In this document: positions 17,529 to 25,595 of the stretch, in pieces
How the letters are laid out: each line of letters begins with the position of its first letter
Numbering within the stretch: position 1 is the stretch's first letter
Source: Streptomyces griseocarneus
GTDB lineage: Bacteria; Actinomycetota; Actinomycetes; Streptomycetales; Streptomycetaceae
Assembly (NCBI GenBank): GCA_003674045.1
Contig: PENC01000022.1
Span: forward strand, 62,001 to 126,000
Direction: 5' to 3'
Length of the DNA: 64,000 bases
Notes under the pieces: generated by a model
What the model saw: the letters and a program-made list of their open reading frames with translations, nothing else
Database searches by the model: none
What the model was told of the DNA's origin: nothing
Position numbers and translations under genes: made by a program

Positions 17529-18844
17529 GCACGCCCGCCTACGACGTGGCGGTCGTCGGCGCGGGCCCGGCCGGCTGCGCCGCGGCCCTCGCCCATGCCC
17601 GCCTCGGCCGGAGCGTCCTGCTCCTGGAGGCCTTGCGCAAGCCCCCGGCACGGCTCGCCGGGGAGTGGATCCACCCCTGCGGCGTCGACGCCCTGCGACG
17701 GCTGGGTGCCGACCTGCCGACGGCCCGCACCACCCCCGCACATGGATTCGTCCTGCACCCCGAGGACGCCGGCCCGCCCATCACGCTCCCGTGCCCAGAC
17801 GGTGGCCAGGCCGCCGTCGTGCCCCACGCGGACCTGGTCACCGCCCTTCGCGTCGCGGCCGCCGGCCATCCGGACATCACCATGCTCCTCGGCTCACGGG
17901 TCGGCTCCATCGAACGCACCACCCTCACCTGGGCCGAGGAGGACGGCCCCCGGCGGCGAGCCCGCGTACGACGCATTGTCGGCGCCGACGGACAGACCTC
18001 CGTGGTCCGGCGCGTGCTCCGCCCCGTGCAGACACCGGCGACGACCGTCTCGCGCACGGCCGGAGTGCTGCTGCACGGCGTCGCACTGCCACGGGAGGGC
18101 TACGGCCACGTCTTCGTGGGCGGCCCCGGGCCCGCGCTGGCCTACCGCCTGGACCGCGACACCGTCCGGCTGACCCTCGACGTCCCCTTGCTGTCGCTGC
18201 GGCCCGCCGCTCTCCTGGCCTTCCTGGGGCGTGCCTACACTCCTTTTCTGCCGGGTGACCTGGCCGCCGCCCTCCGGGCCGCCCTGGCCCGGGGGCGCGT
18301 CCGGTGGGCCGCCAATCGGCTGCGGCCGCGCAGCTTCCACGGCCGGGGGCCGTACGCCCTGGTCGGCGACGCGGTCGGCACCTGCCACCCGCTGACCGCG
18401 TCCGGGCTCACCTTCGCCGTCCGCGACGCGGAATGCCTCGCGCACAGCGGTGACGTCACCGACCACAGCCGTCGCCGCCGCGCCGCCGGGCGCGCCAACG
18501 AGCACCTCGCCGCCGCCATGCACCGCATCTTCTGCGACCCCGGGCGGCCCACCACCGACCTGCGCAGGAGCATGTATGCGGTCCTGCGCGACAGCGCTTT
18601 CGAGCGCGAGCGGATGATGCGGGTGCTGTGCGCCGAGGAGCACAGCACAACGGCATTGGCAGGCGCCGTCGCGCACGTTGCCGCACGCGCCCTGGGCGAA
18701 CGCCTCAACGCCCGCGATCGCGACGGCCGTGCCGGGTGGCACACCCCTGCACGGACCTGCACGGACTACGCCGCCTGGCTGTGGTGGATGTGCCGTAGCC
18801 ACGACCGTCCGTTCCACCTGCCGTCCGCGCCGACGGCGTGCTGA
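17525..18844 (+). CDS. FAD-dependent monooxygenase, squalene epoxidase-like
   Basis: A 439-residue flavoprotein. GxGxxG at 12-17 (VVGAGPAGCAA) binds the FAD ADP part; the second FAD motif is GDAVGTCHPLTASGLTFAV from 281, whose HPLT-x-SG-(L/M)T core is characteristic of squalene epoxidases. GEWIHPCGVDALRRLG early on also fits the family. The enzyme would turn squalene into 2,3-oxidosqualene, the substrate for the cyclase encoded two genes upstream. Its start overlaps the P450 stop (ATGA). There is no clear membrane anchor apart from a Trp-rich C-terminal segment. An alternative role is epoxidation or hydroxylation of a later intermediate. Confidence 0.8.
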   Translation: MSTPAYDVAVVGAGPAGCAAALAHARLGRSVLLLEALRKPPARLAGEWIHPCGVDALRRLGADLPTARTTPAHGFVLHPEDAGPPITLPCPDGGQAAVVPHADLVTALRVAAAGHPDITMLLGSRVGSIERTTLTWAEEDGPRRRARVRRIVGADGQTSVVRRVLRPVQTPATTVSRTAGVLLHGVALPREGYGHVFVGGPGPALAYRLDRDTVRLTLDVPLLSLRPAALLAFLGRAYTPFLPGDLAAALRAALARGRVRWAANRLRPRSFHGRGPYALVGDAVGTCHPLTASGLTFAVRDAECLAHSGDVTDHSRRRRAAGRANEHLAAAMHRIFCDPGRPTTDLRRSMYAVLRDSAFERERMMRVLCAEEHSTTALAGAVAHVAARALGERLNARDRDGRAGWHTPARTCTDYAAWLWWMCRSHDRPFHLPSAPTAC

Positions 18845-18897
18845 CCCGTCCTGACTCGTCCTGATCCGTCCGACACGACGCATCGTGAGGTGGTGCT

Positions 18898-20082
18898 GTG
18901 CCCGAGCGACTGCCGTCCCTCACCGGGGTGAAGGGCGTGGCCATGAGCGCGGTCTTCCTGACACACGTCGTGTATTTCGCCGTCCAGGACGGCAGGCACC
19001 CGCTTCCGCTCTTCGTCGTGTCGCTGGGTATGACGGCCGTCTCGCTCTTCTTCCTCCTCAGCGGCTTCGTCCTGACCCATACGGCGTCACCGGCGGACAC
19101 GTTCCGCTCTTTCATGCGGCGACGCCTCGTCCGGGTCTGTCCGAGCCACCTCGTGGTCTGGGCGGGCTTCGTCCTGCTCGTCCGGTGCGCGGGTGTATCC
19201 CGGGCCGGGCCCGATGCGTCGGCTCTCGGCGACCTCGCCGGTGCCCTGCTCGTGAACACCCTTGTCCCCGTGGAGCGGATCGCCGCGGGCGGGAACCTGG
19301 TGACCTGGTCGCTCACCTGCGAAGTGGTGTTCTATCTGCTCTTCCCGTTCCTGCTGGCCCGGGTCGCCGCCATCCGGCCCGCGCGGCTGCCCCTCGCCGC
19401 GGGAGCCGCCATGGCGGCGGTCTGGGCGGTGCCGCTCGCGTCACTGGCGCTGGACGGCCCCGAGCCCGCGCACCAGTACATCCCGGGCTTCGACCTCACT
19501 CTGCCCCAAGTGGGGCTCGTGTATCTGTTCCCGGTCGGCCGCCTGCCGGAATTCGTGCTCGGCATGATTCTCGCCAGGATCCATCAGCGGCCCGGCGACC
19601 GGATCCCCCGGATCGCCCGTCGGACCGGCAGCCTGCCCGCGGTCCTGCTGCTGCTCGGTGCGCTGGCGGCAGGCCGCAGGCTGCTTCCCTCGCCGTTCGT
19701 GCTCGCCGCCGTCACGATCCTGCCGCTCGCGCTCCTCCTGCTGACCCTGGCAGGCGAGGATGCCGCGGGCCGCCGCTCGCCCTTGCGTTCCTCCGTCATG
19801 GGACGCCTCGGCGAACTGTCGTACGCCATCTATCTCACGCACTTCACCGCGCTCCTGACCGTCAACCACTGCTTCGGCCGCAGCCTGGGCCTGTGGGCGC
19901 GCACCGGCATCGCGCTCGGCGTCACCCTGCTCGTCGCCTGGCTGCTGCACACCTGCGTGGAGCGCCCCTGTATGCGCCGCTTCGCCAGGTCTCCCACGCG
20001 ACCGCGGGCCGTGGGAGGACGGGCCCGGCAGCCGGCGACGGAGGGCTCGGCGCGCGCGGCGAACGAGGCGGGGCCGCGGTGA
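18898..20082 (+). CDS. Membrane acyltransferase, family 3 (OafA-like)
   Basis: A 394-residue protein with about ten hydrophobic spans. Acyltransferase-3 hallmarks are GVKGVAMSAVFLTHVVYF (the usual R-G-x-A-x-x-x-V-x-x-x-H region, with lysine for arginine), LFFLLSGFVL, FMRRRLVRVCPSHL and NLVTWSLTCEVVFYLLFP. Such enzymes acylate sugars, antibiotics and lipids at the membrane. Start GTG 18898 is preceded by GAGGTGG; the gap to the flavoprotein is 53 bases. It probably esterifies a hydroxyl on the triterpene product. It ends two bases before a convergent gene. Confidence 0.85.
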   Translation: MPERLPSLTGVKGVAMSAVFLTHVVYFAVQDGRHPLPLFVVSLGMTAVSLFFLLSGFVLTHTASPADTFRSFMRRRLVRVCPSHLVVWAGFVLLVRCAGVSRAGPDASALGDLAGALLVNTLVPVERIAAGGNLVTWSLTCEVVFYLLFPFLLARVAAIRPARLPLAAGAAMAAVWAVPLASLALDGPEPAHQYIPGFDLTLPQVGLVYLFPVGRLPEFVLGMILARIHQRPGDRIPRIARRTGSLPAVLLLLGALAAGRRLLPSPFVLAAVTILPLALLLLTLAGEDAAGRRSPLRSSVMGRLGELSYAIYLTHFTALLTVNHCFGRSLGLWARTGIALGVTLLVAWLLHTCVERPCMRRFARSPTRPRAVGGRARQPATEGSARAANEAGPR

Positions 20083-20084
20083 CA

Positions 20085-21461
20085 TCAGCGGGCGCCGCGC
20101 GGCTCGGTCGCCGCCGTGAGCATGATCTCCCTGACCCGGCCCAGGTACTTCGGCACACCCGCCGCGGCCTCCGGGGTGTCCGGCATGCTGACCACCAGGT
20201 CGGCCCGGTCGGAGAACCAGTTGAACCACAGCGACACGCCGCGGGCGTTGTCGGGCCCGGCCAGGGCCGTCACGTTCGCGCTCAGGTAGTCATGGGCGGT
20301 GGGCGCGGCCCGCCCGTCCAGGTAGGACACCATCGGCGGGATGGCCGGAATCCCACGGCCGTCCAGCAGCAGTTCAAGTGCTCGGTGATGCGGCACGTCG
20401 TAGCTCGAGCGGGCGCGCTGGAAGCCCTGCTGCGCGGCGGAGACCGTGTCGGCGAGAGATGGCGAGGAGGACAACCGGAACAGCAGGGGCGCGAGGTTGA
20501 CCAGCCAGCCGTGTGTGTACAGCGACCGGGGCTCGGCCCTGGTCGACACGGCGGTGAGCACGCGGTAGACATCATTGCCGGTGAGTTCCCACTGCGCGAG
20601 GGCCATCGCGGCGAAGGCACCCGCGGCGAACCCGCCGCCGTGCCGGGCGCAATAGGCACGGAAGGCGCGTGCCTCGTCATCGGTGAGCACCGGGTACCGG
20701 CCCCACGTGCCGGGCAACAGGCCGTCGGCGTCGTTGCCCAGCCCGACGGGGAAACCGGGAAAACCGCCGTCCCCCGCGGCCAGGAACTCCGACCACGCGG
20801 CGAGTTCCGGCGAGGCCGCCGTCAGCGACGCGGCGCGTTCCCGTTCGCGGCGGTTGTGGTCCAGGCAGCCGGATGCCGGTGGCAGGCGGAGCGACGCCCC
20901 GGTACGGGCCGCGCGGTAGCGGGTGCGGAGCTCGTGGAAGGCCAGCGCCAGGGAGTGCGCGTCGGAGTAGGCGTGGTTGATCGCGAAGTACACGGTGGAC
21001 ACCGTGTCCCGGCGGATCACTCCGGCCAGCAGGCCGGGCCAGTTCACCGCGGTCTGCTCGTCGATCCGCCGGTGCACATGGGCGCGCAGACCGGCCACGT
21101 CGGTGCAGTCGCCCACACGCACCGGGCGCACCGTGACGGAACCGGGCGGTAAACGGAACCCCGCCAGGTTCCCGGCCTCCGGCTCGTACCAGCTGTGGTA
21201 GGCCTCGTGCCGGCGCATGAGCCCCTGCAACGCGCCGGAGAGCGCGTCGGGGTCGGCCCGGCCCTCGAGGTCGAACGTCATGGCCACCCAGGGCGACTGC
21301 CGTCGTCCGACGGCGCGGTGGGCGGCCGCCAGCTCGAGGTGCGACCGCTGGAAGTACGAGGCGGGCACGTCGTGCGGTACGGGTGTCCCGTCGGTGACCG
21401 GCTCGAACTCGACCACTTCACCCGGCTCGGGCCGCCAGTCGAGGATCTGGGTCATGCGCAC
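20085..21461 (-). CDS. Stand-alone condensation-fold acyltransferase
   Basis: A 458-residue protein of the CoA-dependent acyltransferase/condensation fold, without adenylation or carrier domains. The catalytic HxxxD is NHAYSD (His163, Asp167); the usual first His is Asn and the following Gly is Ala. ADPDALSGALQGLMRRHEAY is the typical first helix region. Similar free-standing enzymes (PapA type) move an acyl group from a carrier protein or CoA to an alcohol. Start GTG 21461 lies nine bases after GGAG. Codon 21150-21152 (minus strand) is TTA. It is divergent from a methyltransferase-ACP-ketosynthase operon, so it may transfer the acyl group made on that ACP. Confidence 0.8.
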   Translation of the reverse strand: MRMTQILDWRPEPGEVVEFEPVTDGTPVPHDVPASYFQRSHLELAAAHRAVGRRQSPWVAMTFDLEGRADPDALSGALQGLMRRHEAYHSWYEPEAGNLAGFRLPPGSVTVRPVRVGDCTDVAGLRAHVHRRIDEQTAVNWPGLLAGVIRRDTVSTVYFAINHAYSDAHSLALAFHELRTRYRAARTGASLRLPPASGCLDHNRRERERAASLTAASPELAAWSEFLAAGDGGFPGFPVGLGNDADGLLPGTWGRYPVLTDDEARAFRAYCARHGGGFAAGAFAAMALAQWELTGNDVYRVLTAVSTRAEPRSLYTHGWLVNLAPLLFRLSSSPSLADTVSAAQQGFQRARSSYDVPHHRALELLLDGRGIPAIPPMVSYLDGRAAPTAHDYLSANVTALAGPDNARGVSLWFNWFSDRADLVVSMPDTPEAAAGVPKYLGRVREIMLTAATEPRGAR

Positions 21462-21782
21462 TGCGGGGTCTCCTCACCTCTGGGGGCGGCGCTTCCGCCC
21501 CGTTCCGCGAATTCCGGTCCCGCCGATCCGGCACAGCGGGAAGCGGACCTTTACGCACCGCCGAAACTCTCTCCCCGGTAAATCTCCGATGCGGCTCCAG
21601 GAATCTATCCGTGAGTGATGAAACAAAAATGAAGGAGCATTATTTTCGCTGCTCACAAGGGCTGGGGTGCTCTCGCCCGGAACAGCTTGCCTGTTGCCCC
21701 GCCAAGCGCGCTGCTAACGTCTTCACCCGTCATTCGATCCGCACCGCGCCATTTCCCGGGCGCGCCGACGGAGGGTCAATTC
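21462..21782. promoter_or_regulatory. Divergent promoter region of the acyl module
   Basis: 321 bases between two divergent operons. The middle (21610-21660) is notably AT-rich for this genome (AAACAAAAATGAAGGAGC and ATTATTTTCG), fitting promoter DNA. A GTG-started frame at 21611 with a nearby GGAG runs to 22078 but becomes a shadow of the methyltransferase gene and is not called. SARP binding repeats might lie here; none was certain by eye. Confidence 0.5.
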
Positions 21783-22631
21783 ATGAATGCGCGAACAGAA
21801 ACCGGAACCGCCCGTTTTCCGGGCGCCGCGCAACCGCCTTCGGACTACGCCGCGCTGCGCCGCGACCCGGACTACGCCGGACTGAACCACCCGCTGCTCG
21901 ACATGCTCCCGGCCGCGGCGCCGACCGTCCTCGACGTGGGGTGCGGGGACGGGGCCGTCAGCGAGCAACTGCTGCTGCGCGACCCGGCCGTGTCCCTGGT
22001 CGGCGTCGACCCCGACGCGGCCATGCTCGACGCGGCGCGGGCCCGGCTGGGCGACCGGGCGCGCTTCGTCGCGGGTGACGCGTCCGCCGTCGCGCGGCTG
22101 TTCCCGCCGGGTGCCTTCGACGTCGTCGTGCTGGCCAACTGCATCCATCTCGTCCCGGGCCTCGCCGAGGCGCTCGACGCGATCGGCCACGTCCTCGTGG
22201 GCGGCGGCCGTCTGGTGTTCAACTCGGCCTTCTACGCGGGCGCGGAGTCCGGGGCCGACCTGCCCCTGTACGCCGAGCTGGTCGCGGGCGCACGCCGTGC
22301 CGCCCAGGAGCGCGGACTTCCCCTGGCCCGGTCGGCCGCCGGCAGGCCCGCGGGGCTGCGCAGGACCGCCGGGGACTATCAGGCCGCGCTCGCCGCCGCC
22401 GGATTCACCGATGTCGTCACCACCGAGCGGACGTTCACCTTCGGCCCGCGTTTCCTCGCCGCGGTGTGCGCGACGCCGATGTTCGCCACCGCCGCGTTGC
22501 CCGCGGTCGACCGGCGCACCGCCGCGAAACTGCTCACCGAGTCGCTGGAGAAGCAGCTGGAAAAGCAGGACGGGCGCACCCCGGTCACCATCACGCGGCG
22601 CTGCGTGTACTTCTCCGCCACCCGGCCGTGA
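21783..22631 (+). CDS. Class I SAM-dependent methyltransferase
   Basis: A 282-residue methyltransferase. Motif I is VLDVGCGDGA at 49-58, followed by VSLVGVDPDAAML (acidic residue contacting the SAM ribose) and motif II-III FDVVVLANCIHLV and GGGRLVFNSAF. The C-terminal part (AGDYQAALAAAGF) is like that of small-molecule methyltransferases. Start ATG 21783 has GGAGGG seven bases upstream; the frame is open to 21687 but without a site. It heads an operon with an ACP and a ketosynthase, so the substrate may be an ACP-bound acyl chain or the triterpene. It is not close to the methyltransferase at 15544. Confidence 0.85.
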   Translation: MNARTETGTARFPGAAQPPSDYAALRRDPDYAGLNHPLLDMLPAAAPTVLDVGCGDGAVSEQLLLRDPAVSLVGVDPDAAMLDAARARLGDRARFVAGDASAVARLFPPGAFDVVVLANCIHLVPGLAEALDAIGHVLVGGGRLVFNSAFYAGAESGADLPLYAELVAGARRAAQERGLPLARSAAGRPAGLRRTAGDYQAALAAAGFTDVVTTERTFTFGPRFLAAVCATPMFATAALPAVDRRTAAKLLTESLEKQLEKQDGRTPVTITRRCVYFSATRP

Positions 22632-22656
22632 CCACGACCCGAAAGGAAGATCTCCC

Positions 22657-22926
22657 ATGACCGAGGTACTGAACGTCGTCACCCGGGCCATCACCGGTAT
22701 CCGGCCGGACCTGGGCGGCCCCGGAACGGCCATCACCCGTGATTCCGCCCTGTTCTACGCCGCCGACCCCGAGCAGCCGGTGCTGGGCCTCGACTCCATG
22801 GAGGCACTGGAGTTGATCACCGCGCTGGAGCGGGAGCTCGGCATCGAGCTGGCGGACACGGACGTCAGGATCGCCGACCTCCACACGGTCGGGGACGTGA
22901 TCGACGCGATGTCGGCGGCCCGGTGA
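22657..22926 (+). CDS. Acyl carrier protein
   Basis: An 89-residue carrier protein. Ser47 in LGLDSMEALELI is the phosphopantetheine attachment site. The protein is acidic and helical, with a typical C-terminal IADLHTVGDVIDAM. A short insertion (FYAADPEQP) precedes the serine loop. The start ATG follows GAAAGGAAG, and the stop overlaps the ketosynthase start (TGATG). It carries the intermediate of a small type II acyl-assembly module in this cluster. Confidence 0.92.
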   Translation: MTEVLNVVTRAITGIRPDLGGPGTAITRDSALFYAADPEQPVLGLDSMEALELITALERELGIELADTDVRIADLHTVGDVIDAMSAAR

Positions 22927-24155
22927 TGCGAGGAACGGCGCGCCACCGGGTGCTGGTGACCGGCATCGGCGTCGAGTCGTGCGCCGGTGACACGCCGGAC
23001 GAGTTGTGGGGCGCCCTGTCCGCAGGGCGTTCCGCGATCTCGGCGCTGGATCTCGAAGAACCGCTGCCCTGCCGGGTCGCCGGCGTGATCACGGGGTTCG
23101 ATCCCCGCCGGTACATGACCGCCCCGCAGGTCCGCCGTACCTCGCGCTTCCAGCAACTGCTGTTCGCCGCGGCGATGAAGGCCCGCGAGGACGCGGGGCT
23201 GCGCACGCCGCCCGGAGCCCTGTACGTCGGTACCGGCGGGGGAGGGATCGACGAGAGCGCGCGGCTCGTGACCGCCCTTCGCAAGAAGGGGTGGAAACGG
23301 ATGGACCGGCTCGGTCTGATCCGGCTGCTGCCCAACCAGGCCGCCGGGCTCGTCGCCCAGGAGCTGGGGATCACCGGCCCGGTGATCACCGTCTCCACCG
23401 CCTGCGCGTCCTCGACGGACGCCATCGGATGGGGCATGCGCGCGGTGCGGGAAGGAGCCGCCGACGTGGTCCTCGTCGGCGGGGTGGAGAGCTGGCTGGA
23501 CGTTCCGGCCCTGGCGTCCTTCTGCCTGCTGGACGCGCTCTCGCAGCGGCCCGCGGAGGAGGCGGCGATCGCGTCCCGGCCGTTCGACCGGGACCGCGAC
23601 GGCATGGTGCCCGCCGAGGGCGCCGGTGTGCTCGTCCTGGAGTCCGAGCAGTCCGCGCTGCGGCGCGGCGCGACCGTCCATGGGGAAGTGCTCGGTGCCG
23701 CGTCCACCTGCGACGCCCACCACCCCATGGCTCCCCGGCCGGACGGCGCGATGGCGGCCAGGGCGGTCGGGCTGGCCTTCGCCGACGCCGGCCTCGACAC
23801 CGCCGCCGTGGACCTGATCAGCGCGCACGGGACCTCGACACCGCTCAACGACCGGACCGAGACCGCGGCGATCAAGCGCGCGTTCGGCCCGCACGCGCGG
23901 CAGGTGACGGTCACGGCACCCAAGTCGGTCATCGGCCACGCGGGCGGCGCGTGCGGTGTGCTGGAGGGCGTCGGCGTGCTGCGCGCCATCCAGGAGAAAT
24001 ACGTGCCGCCCACCGCGAATCTGGACAACCCCGACCCCGACTGCGACCTGGACTACACCCCGCTCGTGGGCCGGCCCGCTGTGATCAACGCCGCCGTCAT
24101 GCAGAACTTCGGTTTCGGCGGCCAGAACTCGGCAGTGGTGTTCGGCGCCGTGTGA
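22926..24155 (+). CDS. Beta-ketoacyl-ACP synthase (FabF-like, type II)
   Basis: A 409-residue thiolase-fold ketosynthase with a complete triad: Cys160 (STACASS), His301 (SAHGTSTPLND) and His338 (KSVIGHAGGA). The C-terminal FGFGGQNSAVVF is typical. It performs decarboxylative Claisen condensation on ACP-bound chains. There is no chain-length-factor partner and no ketoreductase in the window, so it may do a single extension, or one shared with fatty acid enzymes. Start ATG 22926 overlaps the ACP stop; GTG 22923 is an equal alternative. Together with the ACP, methyltransferase and condensation-fold protein it suggests a short, possibly methylated acyl group for decoration. Confidence 0.9.
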   Translation: MRGTARHRVLVTGIGVESCAGDTPDELWGALSAGRSAISALDLEEPLPCRVAGVITGFDPRRYMTAPQVRRTSRFQQLLFAAAMKAREDAGLRTPPGALYVGTGGGGIDESARLVTALRKKGWKRMDRLGLIRLLPNQAAGLVAQELGITGPVITVSTACASSTDAIGWGMRAVREGAADVVLVGGVESWLDVPALASFCLLDALSQRPAEEAAIASRPFDRDRDGMVPAEGAGVLVLESEQSALRRGATVHGEVLGAASTCDAHHPMAPRPDGAMAARAVGLAFADAGLDTAAVDLISAHGTSTPLNDRTETAAIKRAFGPHARQVTVTAPKSVIGHAGGACGVLEGVGVLRAIQEKYVPPTANLDNPDPDCDLDYTPLVGRPAVINAAVMQNFGFGGQNSAVVFGAV

Positions 24156-24163
24156 CGGCACTG

Positions 24164-24343
24164 TCACCGAGAGGGCGCCGCGCCGCCCGGCGGTCCGGCC
24201 GCCGGGCGGCGGAACCGGTAGACCGCGCCGCTCTGGCGGAGGACGCCCCGTCGGCAGGCGTCCTCGAGGAAGGCGACTTTGAGCGAGGCCGCGGGAGACC
24301 GGACGAGCGGGCCCAGGAGCGTCGACAGAGGCTGGACCGTCAC
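24164..24343 (-). pseudogene. Fragment of an NTPase-type protein C-terminus
   Basis: A 59-codon minus-strand frame ending at 24164 reads SLKVAFLEDACRRGVLRQSG and then AVYRFRR. This resembles the last residues of large Streptomyces NACHT-like ATPases, where a 'FLDDAxRxGLLRxxGxxYxFRH' pattern is common. Nothing upstream continues the protein. It is probably a leftover from a lost gene, in a 387-base gap between the ketosynthase and the SARP gene. Assigned from memory of the pattern only. Confidence 0.35.
24181..24211. terminator. Strong GC hairpin after the ketosynthase gene
   Basis: A 13-base perfect inverted repeat, with CCGCCCGGCGG (24183-24193) and CCGCCGGGCGG (24199-24209) as its core and a five-base loop. 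It lies 26 bases after the ketosynthase stop and has no T-run. It probably ends the methyltransferase-ACP-ketosynthase transcript and separates it from the SARP gene. Confidence 0.55.
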
Positions 24344-24542
24344 CGCGCACCCGACGGTAACAGCGTGCTGAATTCACCGGCCACAGGTCACGGCCCCCCG
24401 CCATGTGTTTCCCCCAGCTGACGGGCTGTGGCGCGGCCACCGGCCGCAAACGGCCGGTCTCGTGGCCTGTCCGCTCCCCGGCACCCGGACCAGCGTCGAC
24501 GGCATCCGCCGCGGGAAGCGGCCCAGAACCGGGGGAGCCACG

Positions 24543-25595
24543 ATGCCGGTCATCAAGAGCACCGCACTCGGACGCCAGGAGCGCGACATCCTCTACGCGG
24601 TCGGGTGCGGTCTGAGAGACGACGAGATCGCCACCGCCCTCGCCATCCCCGAGGACGCCGTGGCCCGGCACCTCGCGCGGATCCTCGCCGCGCTGGGACT
24701 GCGCGACCGGTCCGCCGCCATCGTCCACGCGTTCGACACCGGGCTGGTCGTCCCCGGCCGCGGCCCGCGCAGACAGCCGACGAGCCCTCTTCCTCCGGCC
24801 GTCGGCCGCCGCGTGCCCGTACCGCGATTACGGATCTCGCTGCTCGGCCCACTGCGGGCCTGGCGCGACGGGCGGCCTCTGGACCTGGGTCACCTGCGAC
24901 AGCAGGCCGTGCTGGCGGCGCTGGCGATGTACCCGGGCAGGACGGTCAGCCGGCAGGAGCTGCTCGACGGCGTGTGGGGGGAGCAGCTGCCGAACACGAA
25001 CGTGGTGCCGGTGTACATCTACCGGCTGCGCAAGGCCCTGTGTACGGCGGGCGGCCCGGACGCGGTGATCGAGCGCGACCGCAACGGCTACCGGCTGGTC
25101 CCCGGCGCGGTCGCCGTGGACGTGGCGCGCCTGGAGCATCTGGTCACCGCGGCCGACGCGGCCGAGCACACGGGCGACCTGACAAGGGCGGTCCGAGCCT
25201 GCGCCCGGGCCCTGGAACTGTTCCACGGAGAGCCGCTGGCCGGCCAGCCGGGACCCTTCGCCGAGCTGGAGCGGCTGCGGCTCACCGAGCGCAGGGTCGT
25301 CCTCGTACAACGGAAGCTCGGCTGGCAGATACGGCTGGGGCAGCACTCCGAGGCGATCGCCGAACTGACGGCGCTGACCGTGACGCAGCCCTTCAACGAG
25401 CCGGCCGCCGCGATGCTGATGCGCGCGCTGTACCTCAGCGGCCGGCAGGCCGACGCGCTGACCGTGTACGACCGCACCCGCCGTCGGCTGGCCGACGAAC
25501 TGGGGGTCTCTCCGGGCCGGTTGCTGCGGCAGACGCACCGGACGATCCTGCGCGGGGACGACGTCCGCCTCGGCCTCACCGGAACCACACGATGA
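24543..25595 (+). CDS. SARP-family pathway activator with N-terminal LuxR-type helix-turn-helix
   Basis: A 350-residue regulator. Residues about 1-65 (LGRQERDILYAVGCGLRDDE) resemble a LuxR/GerE DNA-binding domain; about 95-185 is the OmpR-like winged helix of SARPs (LRQQAVLAALAMYPGRTVSR, then YIYRLRKAL); about 190-345 is the BTAD domain (ERRVVLVQRKLGWQIRLG, LYLSGRQADALTVYDRTRR). Two DNA-binding domains in one SARP is unusual. The start ATG 24543 has GGGGGAG upstream. Codon 24828-24830 is TTA, so translation likely depends on the bldA tRNA and links the cluster to development. It is coupled to the next gene by ATGA. Confidence 0.88.
   Translation: MPVIKSTALGRQERDILYAVGCGLRDDEIATALAIPEDAVARHLARILAALGLRDRSAAIVHAFDTGLVVPGRGPRRQPTSPLPPAVGRRVPVPRLRISLLGPLRAWRDGRPLDLGHLRQQAVLAALAMYPGRTVSRQELLDGVWGEQLPNTNVVPVYIYRLRKALCTAGGPDAVIERDRNGYRLVPGAVAVDVARLEHLVTAADAAEHTGDLTRAVRACARALELFHGEPLAGQPGPFAELERLRLTERRVVLVQRKLGWQIRLGQHSEAIAELTALTVTQPFNEPAAAMLMRALYLSGRQADALTVYDRTRRRLADELGVSPGRLLRQTHRTILRGDDVRLGLTGTTR

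Noticed and set aside
20085..21461. NRPS module
   Set aside because: Only a condensation-fold protein is present; there are no adenylation or peptidyl carrier domains nearby.
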